Source: an uncultured Campylobacter sp. (lineage in GTDB: Bacteria; Campylobacterota; Campylobacteria; Campylobacterales; Campylobacteraceae). Taken from it: a stretch of 64,000 nucleotides of DNA. This document shows, in pieces, positions 44,596 to 52,840 of the stretch. Under the pieces are notes generated by a model. The model did not search any database. It saw only the letters and a program-made list of their open reading frames with translations, and was not told where the DNA came from. Every line of letters starts with the position of its first letter. Position 1 is the first letter of the stretch. The position numbers and the translations under genes were made by a program. The stretch is taken from NCBI GenBank assembly GCA_900539255.1, contig UQBJ01000007.1, positions 1-64,000 on the forward strand, given 5' to 3'.

Positions 44596-45786
44596 TTAGC
44601 CATACACCCTTTCGCCTTTGATAAAGTGCGCTTTTACCTCGCCTAAAAGTTCATCTTTTGCGTAAAGGCTGTTTTGTGGGGCTTTGCTTTTAGCGTTTTC
44701 ATCAAAGAGTATGAAATTTGCTTCCTTGCCAACTTGTATCAAGCCCGAATTTAGCCCTAAAAACGCCGCTTGATGAGAGCTTGTAAATTCGCAAAGCTCT
44801 TCCCACGAAAAAACGCCTTTTTTTACCAAAAATGAGTAGCAAAGGCTGATATACTCGCAAATAGAATGCACTCCAAAGCTCGCTTCATCAAAGCTCACAT
44901 CTTTGTGGGTGATGGACTTTGGGCTATGCAGTGAGCTTAAAAACTTGATTTTACCAGCTTTTAAGGCTTTTTGCAAAGCCAAAGCGTCAGTTTTAGAGCG
45001 AAGTGGTGGCATTAGCTTTGCAAAGGTGTTGAATTCACGGCATTCCTCATCGCTTTTTAGCAGGTGATGAATGCTCGTTTGGATTAAATCCGTCTCATCA
45101 AGTAAATTGAGCGATTTGTCAAGACTCAGGCACTCATAAAGCACACGCACGCCGTAAAATTCAGCGATTTGCTTGATTTTAGCCACTTCGCTGAATTCAC
45201 TCACCGCGCTAATGCCGATAAGTCCTAGCTCAAAGCTAGTTTGGCTGTCGTTCATCACGCCGTTATCATCAAAGCCAGCCTCAAAGCAACGCACGAAAAT
45301 CGTTTTGCCTTTCATCAGCGCATACTGCATACTTTGGCGCAACACGCTCGCCCTGTGCGAGCTTTCACACTCTAAGGCAAAAGCGCCCTTGTTGATGAGC
45401 GTGGAGAGATTTTTAAGCTTGCCCGCGCTATCGCACACGCGCACATTTGCGAAAACTTTGAGCTTTAAACCCTTTAAATGCTCCAAAAAAAGAGCAAAAC
45501 TTTCCTCATCAAAGTCCATATTGTCTTTAAGCACCACAGCACAAACGCCGCTTTTTAGGCACTCTTCTTCTAAAAGCCTTAAATTTTCTATGCTAAAATG
45601 CTCGTTTTTAAGGCTCACATTTAAATCAATAAAAGATGGCAAAAGTGTCAAAGACTTTGCGTCAAAGACTTCATCTTTGTTTGCACCTTTTGGCGTTAAA
45701 TTTGCCCCTATCTCGGCGATTAAGCCCTTTTCTACTCGCACATCAGCAGGTTTGTTTCCGTAAATTTTAGCGTTTTTGATGAGCAT
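44596..45786 (-). CDS. dihydroorotase-like protein, metal ligands missing
   Basis: A 396-residue amidohydrolase-fold protein of the dihydroorotase type (beta-sandwich start MLIKNAKIYGNKPADVRVEK, closing region with GKEANFILFD). The first metal motif, normally DxHVHL after the TLLPSFID strand, reads DLNVSL (residues 54-59), so both histidines are lost. I also see no DGH-type ligands later. It is therefore likely non-catalytic, like the PyrC-prime partners of aspartate transcarbamoylase in Pseudomonas. C. jejuni has a similar pyrC2. Confidence 0.85.
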   Translation of the reverse strand: MLIKNAKIYGNKPADVRVEKGLIAEIGANLTPKGANKDEVFDAKSLTLLPSFIDLNVSLKNEHFSIENLRLLEEECLKSGVCAVVLKDNMDFDEESFALFLEHLKGLKLKVFANVRVCDSAGKLKNLSTLINKGAFALECESSHRASVLRQSMQYALMKGKTIFVRCFEAGFDDNGVMNDSQTSFELGLIGISAVSEFSEVAKIKQIAEFYGVRVLYECLSLDKSLNLLDETDLIQTSIHHLLKSDEECREFNTFAKLMPPLRSKTDALALQKALKAGKIKFLSSLHSPKSITHKDVSFDEASFGVHSICEYISLCYSFLVKKGVFSWEELCEFTSSHQAAFLGLNSGLIQVGKEANFILFDENAKSKAPQNSLYAKDELLGEVKAHFIKGERVYG

Positions 45787-46008
45787 TTTCTTTCCTTTTT
45801 TTGGATTATATCATAAAAGATTTTAAATTTCACAAGGATTTATAAAATTTATCCTTAAAAATGAGTAAAAATTTAACTTTGATTTTGCAATCTCCAAATT
45901 TACACACCCAAAGAAAATTTTATAAATTTTTTCAAATTTTAAGCATAAAAGCAAAAAATAAAAGTTAAAATGAAAAGTGCAAAACAATTCAAACTCTAAG
46001 GAGACACT

Positions 46009-47655
46009 ATGAACTACACCCAAGTTTTCGACCCGCTTGGCAATATCTGGCTGAGCGCGCTTGTGGCTTTTTTGCCGATTGCGTGCTTTTTACTTTGCTT
46101 GCTTGTCTTTAAGATGAGAGGCTATGTGGCGGGCTTTATCACCGTGATTGTGGCGACACTTGTGGCACTTTTTGCCTACGATATGCCCTTTTCACTTATA
46201 GGAGCGAGCTTTATCCACGGCTTCGCGCAAGGTATGTGGCCTATCGCGTGGATTATCATCGCGGCGATTTTCTTGTATAAACTCTCTGTGAAATCAGGCA
46301 GTTTTGAGATTATCAAAGAAAGCGTTATGAGTATCACGCCAGACCATAGAATTCAAGTCATCTTAATCGGCTTTTGCTTTGGCTCGTTTTTAGAAGGGGC
46401 TATCGGCTTTGGCGGACCTGTGGCGATAACAGCGGCGTTGCTTATGGGACTAGGGCTTAAACCACTCTATGCAGCGGGACTTTGTCTCATCGCAAATACC
46501 GCGCCTGTGGCTTTTGGAGCGGTTGGAATTCCTATCATCGCTATGTCAAACCTTGTGGGCGTTGAGCAGTATCAAGTTTCTGCTATGGTAGGGCGAATGC
46601 TCGTGCCTTTAAGCCTAACCGTGCCTTTTTTCATCGTCTTTTTGATGGACGGCGTTAAGGGCGTGAAAGAGACTTTTCCAGCGATTTTAGTAGCAGCTGT
46701 GAGCTTTACAGGCACTCAGTTTTTAAGCTCAAATTTTCTTGGCGCAGAGTTGCCAGACATCGCATCAGCGGTTGTTTCGCTCGCTTGCACCACAATCTTT
46801 TTGAAATTTTGGAAGGTTAAAAATGTATTTCGCCTTGATGATGTCAAGGACTTTACAAACCACTCCAAACTCTCGCTTGGCGTGGTGTTTAAAGCGTGGT
46901 TGCCTTTTATTTTGTTGATTGCTTGTATTGTCGTTTGGACGCAGGACTGGTTTAAGGCATTCTTTAAAAAAGGTTCTGTGTTTGACTACACGCAAGTAAC
47001 AATGGTGTTTAAAAATATGGAATCAGCTATCCAAAACGCCGCTGGCAGCGCTGTCAATTTGGACTTGGCTTTCAATCTCATCGCCTTGCAAGGCGGAACG
47101 GCGATTTTGCTAGCAGCTGTGCTTACTATACTTTTCTTGCGCATTAAATTAAATGTCGTAGAAGAAGCACTTGGCGACACGCTTAAAGAAATGGCTATAC
47201 CTTGTATCACTATCGGCTTGGTTGTGGCTTTTGCCTTTATCTCACGCAACAGCGGAATGAGCGAAACGCTAGGACGCGCATTTGCAGAGTCTGGCAATGC
47301 CTTTGCCTTTTTCAGCCCCATTGTCGGCTGGCTTGGCGTTTTCATCACAGGAAGCGATACTAGCTCAAACCTACTCTTTGGCACACTCCAACAAGTAAGC
47401 GCACAACAACTTGGCATTAAAGAAGCGTTGTTTTTAGCGGCAAACTCCGTAGGTGGCGTTGTCGGTAAGATGATAAGCCCGCAAAGTATCGCCATAGCGT
47501 GCGCTGCGGTGGGCTTGGTAGGACGAGAAAGCGAGCTGTTTAGATTTACGCTCAAATACTCCATAGGCTTTATTTTGATTATAGGCGTTTGGACGGCGAT
47601 AATAGCACTTTTCTTAAACGGCATAATCCCCGACATAGTGCCTTTGGCGAAATGA
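46009..47655 (+). CDS. lctP: L-lactate permease LctP
   Basis: A 548-residue inner-membrane lactate:H+ symporter with about 12-14 helices. Hallmarks include GFCFGSFLEGAIGFGGPVAI near residue 125 and GWLGVFITGSDTSSNLLFG near residue 450. The ATG follows AAGGAGA. It is placed before lutABC, so uptake and oxidation of lactate are encoded together, as in C. jejuni Cj0076c-Cj0073c. A terminator separates it from lutA. Confidence 0.96.
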   Translation: MNYTQVFDPLGNIWLSALVAFLPIACFLLCLLVFKMRGYVAGFITVIVATLVALFAYDMPFSLIGASFIHGFAQGMWPIAWIIIAAIFLYKLSVKSGSFEIIKESVMSITPDHRIQVILIGFCFGSFLEGAIGFGGPVAITAALLMGLGLKPLYAAGLCLIANTAPVAFGAVGIPIIAMSNLVGVEQYQVSAMVGRMLVPLSLTVPFFIVFLMDGVKGVKETFPAILVAAVSFTGTQFLSSNFLGAELPDIASAVVSLACTTIFLKFWKVKNVFRLDDVKDFTNHSKLSLGVVFKAWLPFILLIACIVVWTQDWFKAFFKKGSVFDYTQVTMVFKNMESAIQNAAGSAVNLDLAFNLIALQGGTAILLAAVLTILFLRIKLNVVEEALGDTLKEMAIPCITIGLVVAFAFISRNSGMSETLGRAFAESGNAFAFFSPIVGWLGVFITGSDTSSNLLFGTLQQVSAQQLGIKEALFLAANSVGGVVGKMISPQSIAIACAAVGLVGRESELFRFTLKYSIGFILIIGVWTAIIALFLNGIIPDIVPLAK

Positions 47656-47658
47656 TTT

Positions 47659-47680
47659 ACCCCGAATTTTTCGGGGTTTT
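47659..47680 (+). terminator. Rho-independent terminator after lctP
   Basis: ACCCCGAA (47659-47666) pairs with TTCGGGGT (47670-47677), then Ts. Partial readthrough to lutABC is possible. Confidence 0.85.
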
Positions 47681-47717
47681 GAGGTGAATTCACGGTGAGA
47701 GCGTGAAATTTATTATG

Positions 47718-47757
47718 GATTGCGAGAATTTGCTTATGGCAAATTCTCGCAATGACG
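47718..47757. repeat. fully palindromic class I hairpin
   Basis: TTGCGAGAATTTGC (47720-47733) pairs perfectly with 47739-47752 across TTATG. The ends match the class I repeat (GATTGCGAG, CGCAATGAC). It lies between lctP and lutA. Confidence 0.85.
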
Positions 47758-47919
47758 AAATGTTTTTTAACGAAAGAGGACAAAGGCGCAGAATTTGAGA
47801 TGAAGTTCGTGGGTTGCGTAGAAAAAAGCGAAATGAGCGCACTTATGCGTGCGTGATTTGAGCTTTTTTCAAGCTCCCGCGAAATTCGCTCAAAGACAAG
47901 CCGCCAAAAAGGAGAAAAA

Positions 47920-48660
47920 ATGCAAAAAATTGTCTATTTTTACGCTACCTGTTTAGGCTCTGCTGCTATGCAAGAAATGGTGCTAAATGGCATAAAACTC
48001 TTGCGTAAGGAAGGCGTTGAGGTGATTTTCAAAAAAAACCAAACCTGTTGCGGACAACCGTCTTTTAACACGGGCTATTTCAACGAAAGCAAGGCTGTGG
48101 CTTTGTATAATGCTGAGCTTTTTGATGAGGATTATCCTATCATCGTGCCTAGCGGCTCGTGCGCGGGTATGATGAGCCACGATTATTTGGGGCTTTTTAA
48201 GGATGATAAAAACTACGAAAAGGTGGCAAAATTCAGCTCACGCGTCATAGAGCTTTCACAATACCTTGACAAAGTGCTTAATGTCAGCTACGAGGACAAG
48301 GGCGAGCCTGTCAAAGTTACTTGGCACAGCAACTGCCACGCTTTAAGAGTGCAAAAAAGCGTTGCGGCGAGCAAAAATTTACTCAAAAGGCTCAAAAATG
48401 TCGAGTTAGTGGAGCTTACGCACGAAGAAGAGTGCTGCGGCTTTGGCGGGACTTTTTCGGTAAAAGAGCCTGAAATTTCAAACGCTATGGCTGTGGAAAA
48501 GGTAAAAGACATACAAAACAGCGGAGCAAAATATGTCATCAGTGGCGATGGCGGCTGTTTGCTTAATATAAACGGCACTATGAGTAGAATGGGGCTTGAT
48601 ATAAAGGGCATTCACTTGTATGACTTTTTAATCAAACGCCTAGAAGGAGCGAGCTTATGA
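47920..48660 (+). CDS. lutA: lactate utilization protein A (LutA/LldE)
   Basis: The 246-residue CCG-domain subunit of the three-part L-lactate dehydrogenase complex LutABC, an Fe-S, flavin-free enzyme. It has both cysteine-rich motifs: QTCCGQPSFNTGYF near residue 43 and HEEECCGFGGTFS near residue 168. The ATG follows AAGGAG. Its stop overlaps lutB by 4 bp (ATGA). Confidence 0.95.
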   Translation: MQKIVYFYATCLGSAAMQEMVLNGIKLLRKEGVEVIFKKNQTCCGQPSFNTGYFNESKAVALYNAELFDEDYPIIVPSGSCAGMMSHDYLGLFKDDKNYEKVAKFSSRVIELSQYLDKVLNVSYEDKGEPVKVTWHSNCHALRVQKSVAASKNLLKRLKNVELVELTHEEECCGFGGTFSVKEPEISNAMAVEKVKDIQNSGAKYVISGDGGCLLNINGTMSRMGLDIKGIHLYDFLIKRLEGASL

Positions 48661-50096
48661 GTAACACACACAAAATGCCGCACGAAAAAATCGTGCATCA
48701 AAAACTCAATGACGAGCAATTGCGCCAGAATTTAACAAACGCGATGCACACCTTGCAAAAAAATCGCTTGAAAGTTATCGAGGATAAATTCAACGATTGG
48801 CAAGGCTTGCGCGACAAGGCAAAGCAGGCTAAAAACAACGCTTTGATGAGCCTAGATGAGCGTTTGTTGGAGTTTGAAAAAAACGCTACTAAAAACGGAA
48901 TGCAGGTGCATTGGGCTGATAGCGACACCGATGCTTGCGAGATTATCTACCAGCTAATGCTTGAAAAAAATATCAGCAAGATACTCAAAGGCAAATCAAT
49001 GGCTAGCGAGGAAGTGGGGCTTAATCACTACCTAGAAAGCAAGGGTTTGCAAGCCATTGAAACGGATTTAGGCGAGCTTATCATACAGCTTAACCACGAA
49101 GCGCCCGTGCATATAGTCGTGCCTGCTATCCACAAAAACCGCTATGAAATCGGCGAAATTTTCAAAGACAAATTAAACGCGCCCCTTGAAAGCGAGCCTG
49201 AAAAGCTCAACGCCATAGCAAGAGTGCATTTGCGAAATCAATTTGAAGGCTTGCAAATGGGTTTAAGTGGCGTGAATTTCGCCCTTTCAAAAGAAGGAGC
49301 GATTTGGCTTATCGAAAATGAGGGCAACGGCAGAATGTGCACCACAGCCCCAGACATACACATAGCCATTTGTGGCGTGGAAAAGGTGCTTGAAAGTTTC
49401 GAGGACGCGGCGACTATGGTGTGCTTGCTAACGCCAAGTGCCACAGGGCAGTTTATCCCAACCTACAACAATATCATCACAGGACCGCGCAAAGACGAGC
49501 TTGATGGACCAAAAGAAGTGCATATCGTGCTTTTAAATCACCACAGAAGCGATATGTTGCAAAGCGCAAACTACTACGAAGCCTTGCGTTGCATAAGGTG
49601 CGGGGCGTGTATGAATTTTTGCCCTGTGTATGACAAAATCGGCGGACACGCCTACCAGACGATATACCCAGGTCCCATCGGCGAAGTGGTAAGCCCAAAT
49701 CTCTTTGGCATAGATGAAACCAGCGACATTTTGAGCTTTTGCTCGCTTTGTGGGCGTTGCAGTGAGGTTTGTCCTGTGGAAATCCCGCTAGCTGATTTAA
49801 TCCGCATTTTAAGAAGCAACAAAATCGGACAAGGCAAGGATTTGCCACTTGGCAAAAACAAGGTGCAACACAGCTTTGCCGAAAGCTTTATCTTTAAACG
49901 CTTTGAGGGCATAGCGACAAATGGGGGCTTGTGGCGGTTTGCGCTTTCAAAGGCGCATTATTTCAACGGCATTTTGCACGGCATTAAAGGCGCTTTGCCT
50001 GTGGTGAAAAAATGGAGTGCTTACAAGGATTTGCCGCAAATCAAGCACAATCTTTACGATGAAGTGCAAAAAATTCAAGGGGTGCGCTATGAGTGA
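48657..50096 (+). CDS. lutB: lactate utilization protein B (LutB/LldF), ferredoxin subunit
   Basis: The 479-residue iron-sulfur subunit. An N-terminal LUD-type domain holds GKSMASEEVGLNHYLES and ENEGNGRMCTTAP; two 4Fe-4S motifs follow as CIRCGACMNFCPVY (near residue 314) and CSLCGRCSEVCPV (near residue 363). It is complete and overlaps lutC by 8 bp. Confidence 0.95.
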   Translation: MSNTHKMPHEKIVHQKLNDEQLRQNLTNAMHTLQKNRLKVIEDKFNDWQGLRDKAKQAKNNALMSLDERLLEFEKNATKNGMQVHWADSDTDACEIIYQLMLEKNISKILKGKSMASEEVGLNHYLESKGLQAIETDLGELIIQLNHEAPVHIVVPAIHKNRYEIGEIFKDKLNAPLESEPEKLNAIARVHLRNQFEGLQMGLSGVNFALSKEGAIWLIENEGNGRMCTTAPDIHIAICGVEKVLESFEDAATMVCLLTPSATGQFIPTYNNIITGPRKDELDGPKEVHIVLLNHHRSDMLQSANYYEALRCIRCGACMNFCPVYDKIGGHAYQTIYPGPIGEVVSPNLFGIDETSDILSFCSLCGRCSEVCPVEIPLADLIRILRSNKIGQGKDLPLGKNKVQHSFAESFIFKRFEGIATNGGLWRFALSKAHYFNGILHGIKGALPVVKKWSAYKDLPQIKHNLYDEVQKIQGVRYE

Positions 50097-50784
50097 AAAC
50101 AGAGTTGAAATTTCAAAGCGAAGCAAAGAGGCGATTTTGGCGGGGCTTAAAAAGGGCTACAAGGACACTGAATTCAAACGAGTGCCAAGTGCTGACCCAG
50201 CGGTGCATATAAAAAGTAGCGGCGAAATGCTGAGTGAAATGAAGCAAAAAATGACGGACAACAAATTCATCGTTGAGGAAAGCGACAAGGCACATTTGGA
50301 GGCTAAAATCAACGAGATTGTGGCAGGCTATGGCTATGAAAAGCTGATTTATCCGTCAAATTTAGGGCTTGATTTAAGCAAAATCAACGCCAGCGAAAAA
50401 GTTTGTTTTGACAAAGAAGTCGAAAGTTTGCGAAAAGAAGTCTTTCACAGCGAATTTTCTATCATCAACGCAAGCTGTGGCGTAAGCTCGCACGGCGTAG
50501 TGTGTGTCATCAGCAGCAAAGAACAGCCTAGAATGCTATCCCTTGCGCCCACGCTTTGTATCATTTTGCTGAAAAAAGAGCAAATCGTGCGCAGTATGAG
50601 CGAAGCCTTTGCACTTGTGAAAAAAGAGTGCGACAAGGCTAAATCAAGTAATGCGTTAAATTCTAACAAAACTTTGCCAAACAACATTTTGTTTATCGCA
50701 GGACCATCGCGCACAGCCGACATTGAGCTTATCACCGTTTTTGGGGTGCACGGCTCGCAAAAAGTGCATTTGGTGCTGTATTAG
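50089..50784 (+). CDS. lutC: lactate utilization protein C (LutC/LldG)
   Basis: The 231-residue LUD-domain subunit. The C-terminus has the family pattern FIAGPSRTADIELITVFGVHG. It is longer than some LutC in the middle, with an asparagine-rich loop near residue 190 (SSNALNSNKTLPNN). The ATG lies in the lutB end (ATGAGTGA). It closes the operon. Confidence 0.92.
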   Translation: MSENRVEISKRSKEAILAGLKKGYKDTEFKRVPSADPAVHIKSSGEMLSEMKQKMTDNKFIVEESDKAHLEAKINEIVAGYGYEKLIYPSNLGLDLSKINASEKVCFDKEVESLRKEVFHSEFSIINASCGVSSHGVVCVISSKEQPRMLSLAPTLCIILLKKEQIVRSMSEAFALVKKECDKAKSSNALNSNKTLPNNILFIAGPSRTADIELITVFGVHGSQKVHLVLY

Positions 50785-50800
50785 TTTCGCAAGAACTGAA

Positions 50801-50850
50801 TTTAAGGGCTTTTTATCCGTGTGCCGTTGGTAGCGGATAAAGCCCTTAAA
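50801..50850. terminator. bidirectional terminator between lutC and the ABC ATPase gene
   Basis: 50801-50819 pairs with 50834-50850 (about 17 bp with a two-T bulge). It lies between convergent genes and can stop both. Confidence 0.85.
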
Positions 50851-50873
50851 GCTTGCATTTGCTTAAATTTACC

Positions 50874-51635
50874 TTACAAGCTCGTGTTTTTGCAAGGGCA
50901 AAAGTAAATCGCCTTGTTTGGCAAGGGTGCTGCTTGCGTGTTCATGTCATACAAAGCGTTAATAAAAGGCTCTTGCAAGCACTCTTTTTGGCTAGCAAAT
51001 TTAAAGATTTCGCCATCTTTTATCATCAAAATTTTATCAGCGATGAAGCATTGCTCTGGAAAATGCGAGCTTAAAATGATGGTTTTGTCCTTAAAACTAG
51101 TGATGAGTTCGAGCAGTTTAAAGCTGTATGAAATGTCAAGCGCGCTTACAGGCTCATCTAAAATGATGATTTCGTTGTCGCTGATGAGCGCGCGGGCGAT
51201 GAGTCCTAGCTGTTTTTCGCCGCCTGAAAGCGAGTAGAAAAGGCGATTTGCTAAATGCGCTATGTCAAAGCTCTCTAAAATAGCCCTTGCTTCATCTTTT
51301 TGCGCCTTTGAGTAGCTAAAAAGGCTTGATTTGGCGAATTTTCCCATTAAAACCACTTCAAGCAAGGTGAAAGGAAAGATTATGTGGCTATTTTGTGGCA
51401 CATAGCTCATCATTTGAGCGCGTTTTTTCTCGCAAAGTGTTGAATTTTCAACGCCCTTTACCTTGCAAGAACCAGCATAGTCTAAATTTCCTAGTATAGT
51501 CCGCAAGAGCGTGCTTTTGCCTGAGCCGTTTTTCCCTAAAAGGCAAAGAATTTGATTTTTGTCAAGGCTAAAATTGATATTGTTTAGCAAAATTTTGCCA
51601 TTTATGCGAACGGTTAAATTGTTTAGCTCAATCAT
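50874..51635 (-). CDS. iron-chelate/cobalamin-type ABC transporter ATPase (FecE/BtuD family)
   Basis: A 253-residue ATPase with Walker A GKNGSGKST near residue 36, signature LSGGEKQLGLIARAL near residue 138 and Walker B IIILDEPVSALD. ATG 51635 has AAGGAA upstream; the longer frame is rejected because it lies in the permease gene. Overlaps the permease stop by 8 bp. Third gene of the importer operon; the substrate cannot be read from it. Confidence 0.92.
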   Translation of the reverse strand: MIELNNLTVRINGKILLNNINFSLDKNQILCLLGKNGSGKSTLLRTILGNLDYAGSCKVKGVENSTLCEKKRAQMMSYVPQNSHIIFPFTLLEVVLMGKFAKSSLFSYSKAQKDEARAILESFDIAHLANRLFYSLSGGEKQLGLIARALISDNEIIILDEPVSALDISYSFKLLELITSFKDKTIILSSHFPEQCFIADKILMIKDGEIFKFASQKECLQEPFINALYDMNTQAAPLPNKAIYFCPCKNTSL

Positions 51636-52629
51636 ATTTTTTCCTTGATACAAGCAGCACCACAGAAAAGACGATGACGCCAAACACACTTGTGATAATG
51701 CCTATGGGGATTTCGCTCATTGCGGCGTTTCGCGCTATGGTGTCGCAAAAGAGCAAAAAAAGCCCGCCAAGCAAAACAGAGCCTACAAGCATAAAGCGAT
51801 GATTTGCTCCGAGCAAAAAGCGCGAGATATGTGGCATCACAAGCCCTATCCAGCCTATCATTCCAGCTAATGCCACGCTTGAACTCGCCAGCAAGGTAGC
51901 AAAGATAATGAAAAGAATTCGCATTTTTTTCACACTTATGCCAAGCGATTTTGCGCTTTCTTCATCTAAATTTAAAATGTCAATTTGCCTTGAAAGCAGC
52001 ACCGAAAGCACAAAAATCACCACAAAAACCACAGCCACAAAGAGCAAAGGCAGCTTTTGTATGTAAGCAAGCGAACCCATAAGCCAGAAAACAATGTTTG
52101 GCAGGGTGTTGTAAGGGTCGGCAAGGATTTTAAGCGCACTCACACCAGCACTGAAAAAGGACGAGCAGATGATACCGCCTAAAATCAGCATTAAAATCGT
52201 TTTGTTTTTATCAAAAGCAAAGGACAAAAAGAGCGCAAAGCCCATAGCCACAAGCCCAAAGATAAAGCAAAAAAGCTCAATGCCAAGCAGATTGAAGCCA
52301 AGCACCATAGCCAAAACCGCGCCAAAACTCGCCCCGCTTAACACGCCCAAAATGCCCGGACTCACCAAAGGATTGCCGATAACCCCTTGATACAGCGCAC
52401 CGCTAAGGCTCAATGCTCCGCCGATGATGAGCGCAGCGATGATTCGTGGGATTCTTGTGTGATGAAGCACAAAACTTTCATTAGAATTATCAGGCGAAAA
52501 AAGCAGCTCAAAGCCCTTTGCCACAGAGAATTTAACAGCACCAAGGTGCATAGCCACAAGGCAAAGAGCGAGCAAAAGCAAGGCGGTAAAAACTAAAAAA
52601 TAAATTTTATGCGCATTGTTTTTTATCAT
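51628..52629 (-). CDS. FecCD-family ABC transporter permease
   Basis: A 333-residue inner-membrane protein with about ten helices. FecCD hallmarks are RIPRIIAALIIGGALSLSGA and YQGVIGNPLVSPGILGVLSG near residue 85, and MIGWIGLVMPHISRFLLG near residue 262. Such permeases work as homodimers with the ATPase and a periplasmic binding lipoprotein. AAGGCA lies before the ATG. Confidence 0.93.
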   Translation of the reverse strand: MIKNNAHKIYFLVFTALLLLALCLVAMHLGAVKFSVAKGFELLFSPDNSNESFVLHHTRIPRIIAALIIGGALSLSGALYQGVIGNPLVSPGILGVLSGASFGAVLAMVLGFNLLGIELFCFIFGLVAMGFALFLSFAFDKNKTILMLILGGIICSSFFSAGVSALKILADPYNTLPNIVFWLMGSLAYIQKLPLLFVAVVFVVIFVLSVLLSRQIDILNLDEESAKSLGISVKKMRILFIIFATLLASSSVALAGMIGWIGLVMPHISRFLLGANHRFMLVGSVLLGGLFLLFCDTIARNAAMSEIPIGIITSVFGVIVFSVVLLVSRKKYD

Positions 52630-52840
52630 CTTTTTGCCTTGTTTGGCGAGAAATTTTTTAAATTTAAAAAGGCGTAAATTTTTACAAAAATGCTTGAATT
52701 TTTAAATGAATTTTGCAAATTTTTACCGCTTTTTATCATTTTAAGCGTGGTGTTTAAAGGGCTTTTAAGATTTAGCGCAAATTTAACAGCATTTAAATTC
52801 ATCGCTTTGATAAAATGTGAATTTTCACGCAAAATTTGCA

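Noticed and set aside
46986..47783. 265-codon minus-strand frame over lctP
   Set aside because: Antisense shadow of a well-conserved permease with no domain of its own.
47752..47856. 34-codon ORF (MTKCFLTKEDKGAEFEMKFV start) before lutA
   Set aside because: Starts inside the palindromic repeat, has no ribosome binding site and overlaps nothing conserved; possibly a gene remnant but not supportable.
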